This document shows, one piece after another, positions 63,464 to 64,000 of a stretch of 64,000 nt of DNA. Made by a program: the position numbers and the translations under genes. The notes below the pieces were generated by a model, which did no database searches, had not been told where the DNA came from, and saw nothing but the letters and a program-made list of their open reading frames with translations. Source of the DNA: JAFKFJ01 sp963786445 (lineage in GTDB: Bacteria > Pseudomonadota > Alphaproteobacteria > Acetobacterales > Acetobacteraceae). The stretch covers positions 310,001-374,000 of the forward strand of contig CAWAZU010000025.1 in assembly GCA_963786445.1 (NCBI GenBank). Reading direction: 5' to 3'. The first letter of the stretch is position 1, and each line of letters begins with the position of its first letter.

Positions 63464-64000
63464 ATGAGCAAAGTCATCGGCATCGACCTCGGCACCACGA
63501 ACTCGTGCGTGGCGATCATGGAGGGCAAGGATGTCCGCGTGATCGAGAACGCCGAGGGCGCACGGACGACGCCCTCGATCGTCGCCTTCACCGACAGCGG
63601 CGAGCGGCTGGTCGGGCAATCGGCCAAGCGCCAGGCGGTGACCAACCCGACCAACACGATCTATGCCGTCAAGCGGCTGATCGGGCGCCGCTTCGATGAC
63701 CCGATGGTGGCCAAGGACATCGCCCTGGTCCCGTACAAGATCGTGCGCGGCGACAACGGCGACGCCTGGGTCGAGGCGAAGGGCGAGAAATACGCGCCGA
63801 GCCAGATCAGCGCCTTCATCCTCGGCAAGATGAAGGAGACCGCGGAGTCCTATCTCGGCGAGAAGGTGACGCAGGCGGTCATCACGGTGCCGGCCTACTT
63901 CAACGACGCGCAGCGGCAGGCGACCAAGGATGCCGGCCGCATCGCCGGGCTGGAGGTGCTGCGCATCATCAACGAGCCGACGGCGGCCGCACTCGCCTAC
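63464..64000 (+). CDS. dnaK: Molecular chaperone DnaK, N-terminal 179 residues (continues past window)
   Basis: ATG 63464 has AAAGGAG about ten bases upstream. The visible part is the start of the Hsp70 ATPase domain: 'VIGIDLGTTNSCVAIMEG' (phosphate loop 1), 'ARTTPSIVAF', 'AVKRLIGRRFDDP', 'VTQAVITVPAYFNDAQRQATKDAGRIAGLEVLRIINEPTAAALAY'. All residues of the signature blocks are present. It works with GrpE and DnaJ in protein folding. The remainder lies beyond base 64000. Confidence 0.98.
   Translation, partial: MSKVIGIDLGTTNSCVAIMEGKDVRVIENAEGARTTPSIVAFTDSGERLVGQSAKRQAVTNPTNTIYAVKRLIGRRFDDPMVAKDIALVPYKIVRGDNGDAWVEAKGEKYAPSQISAFILGKMKETAESYLGEKVTQAVITVPAYFNDAQRQATKDAGRIAGLEVLRIINEPTAAALAY

Overview
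The window is a gene-dense, very GC-rich stretch of bacterial chromosome (third codon positions almost all G or C). It has no rRNA, tRNA, insertion sequence or CRISPR array that I can see. Gene content points to an alphaproteobacterium of the Rhodospirillales/Acetobacteraceae type: cobS-cobT beside a J-domain gene and a BolA gene, a fused aroK-aroB, a PEP-CTERM protein beside exopolysaccharide genes, adenylyltransferase glnE, and grpE-dnaK. That placement is an inference from gene content and style, not from a marker gene.

Layout. (1) 1-6.9 kb: end of an exopolysaccharide locus, with a sugar transferase tail, a Wzc/GumC-type chain-length tyrosine autokinase, a Wzy/O-antigen-ligase-like polymerase, a family 2 glycosyltransferase, a small secreted protein and an acyltransferase. 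(2) 7-10.4 kb: D-aminoacylase family hydrolase, nhaA antiporter and a PEP-CTERM protein. (3) 10.4-19.5 kb: SASA-type esterase coupled to a large AsmA-like protein, divergent from glnE-bcp, then a HEPN remnant, a DUF2889 protein and a BolA-family protein. (4) 19.5-23.1 kb: J-domain protein, cobS, cobT. (5) 23.2-27.5 kb: livKHMGF branched-chain amino-acid-type ABC transporter on the minus strand, with both ATPase genes frameshifted. (6) 27.7-32.8 kb: hypothetical membrane protein, xthA, a cysteine-rich iron-sulfur protein, ada and a hybrid histidine kinase.

(7) 32.9-47.2 kb is a catabolic island. It has a GMC oxidoreductase, then a tightly overlapping plus-strand operon (APH-like kinase, enolase paralogue, D-2-hydroxyacid dehydrogenase, nitronate monooxygenase-like protein, SDR dehydrogenase). 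These are followed by a Gfo/Idh/MocA dehydrogenase and an amidohydrolase/lactonase, a complete sugar ABC transporter and a 2-keto-3-deoxygluconate kinase. It looks like uptake and oxidation of a sugar or sugar acid. The kinase-enolase-dehydrogenase trio may be a separate three-carbon acid module. (8) 47.3-57 kb is housekeeping: YihY/BrkB membrane protein, aroK-aroB fusion, xerD, accA, a low-GC 1.2 kb gap, pheA, kdsB, a two-heme cytochrome c and a HisN-type phosphatase. (9) 57-64 kb: yejABEF peptide ABC transporter, then grpE and the start of dnaK.

The most striking global feature is six otherwise convincing genes that are each broken by exactly one extra base next to an identical base. The affected genes are the PEP-CTERM protein, livG, livF, a hypothetical membrane protein, the APH-like kinase and the HisN-type phosphatase. 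The uniform +1 pattern points first to sequencing or assembly insertions, and only second to real gene decay.
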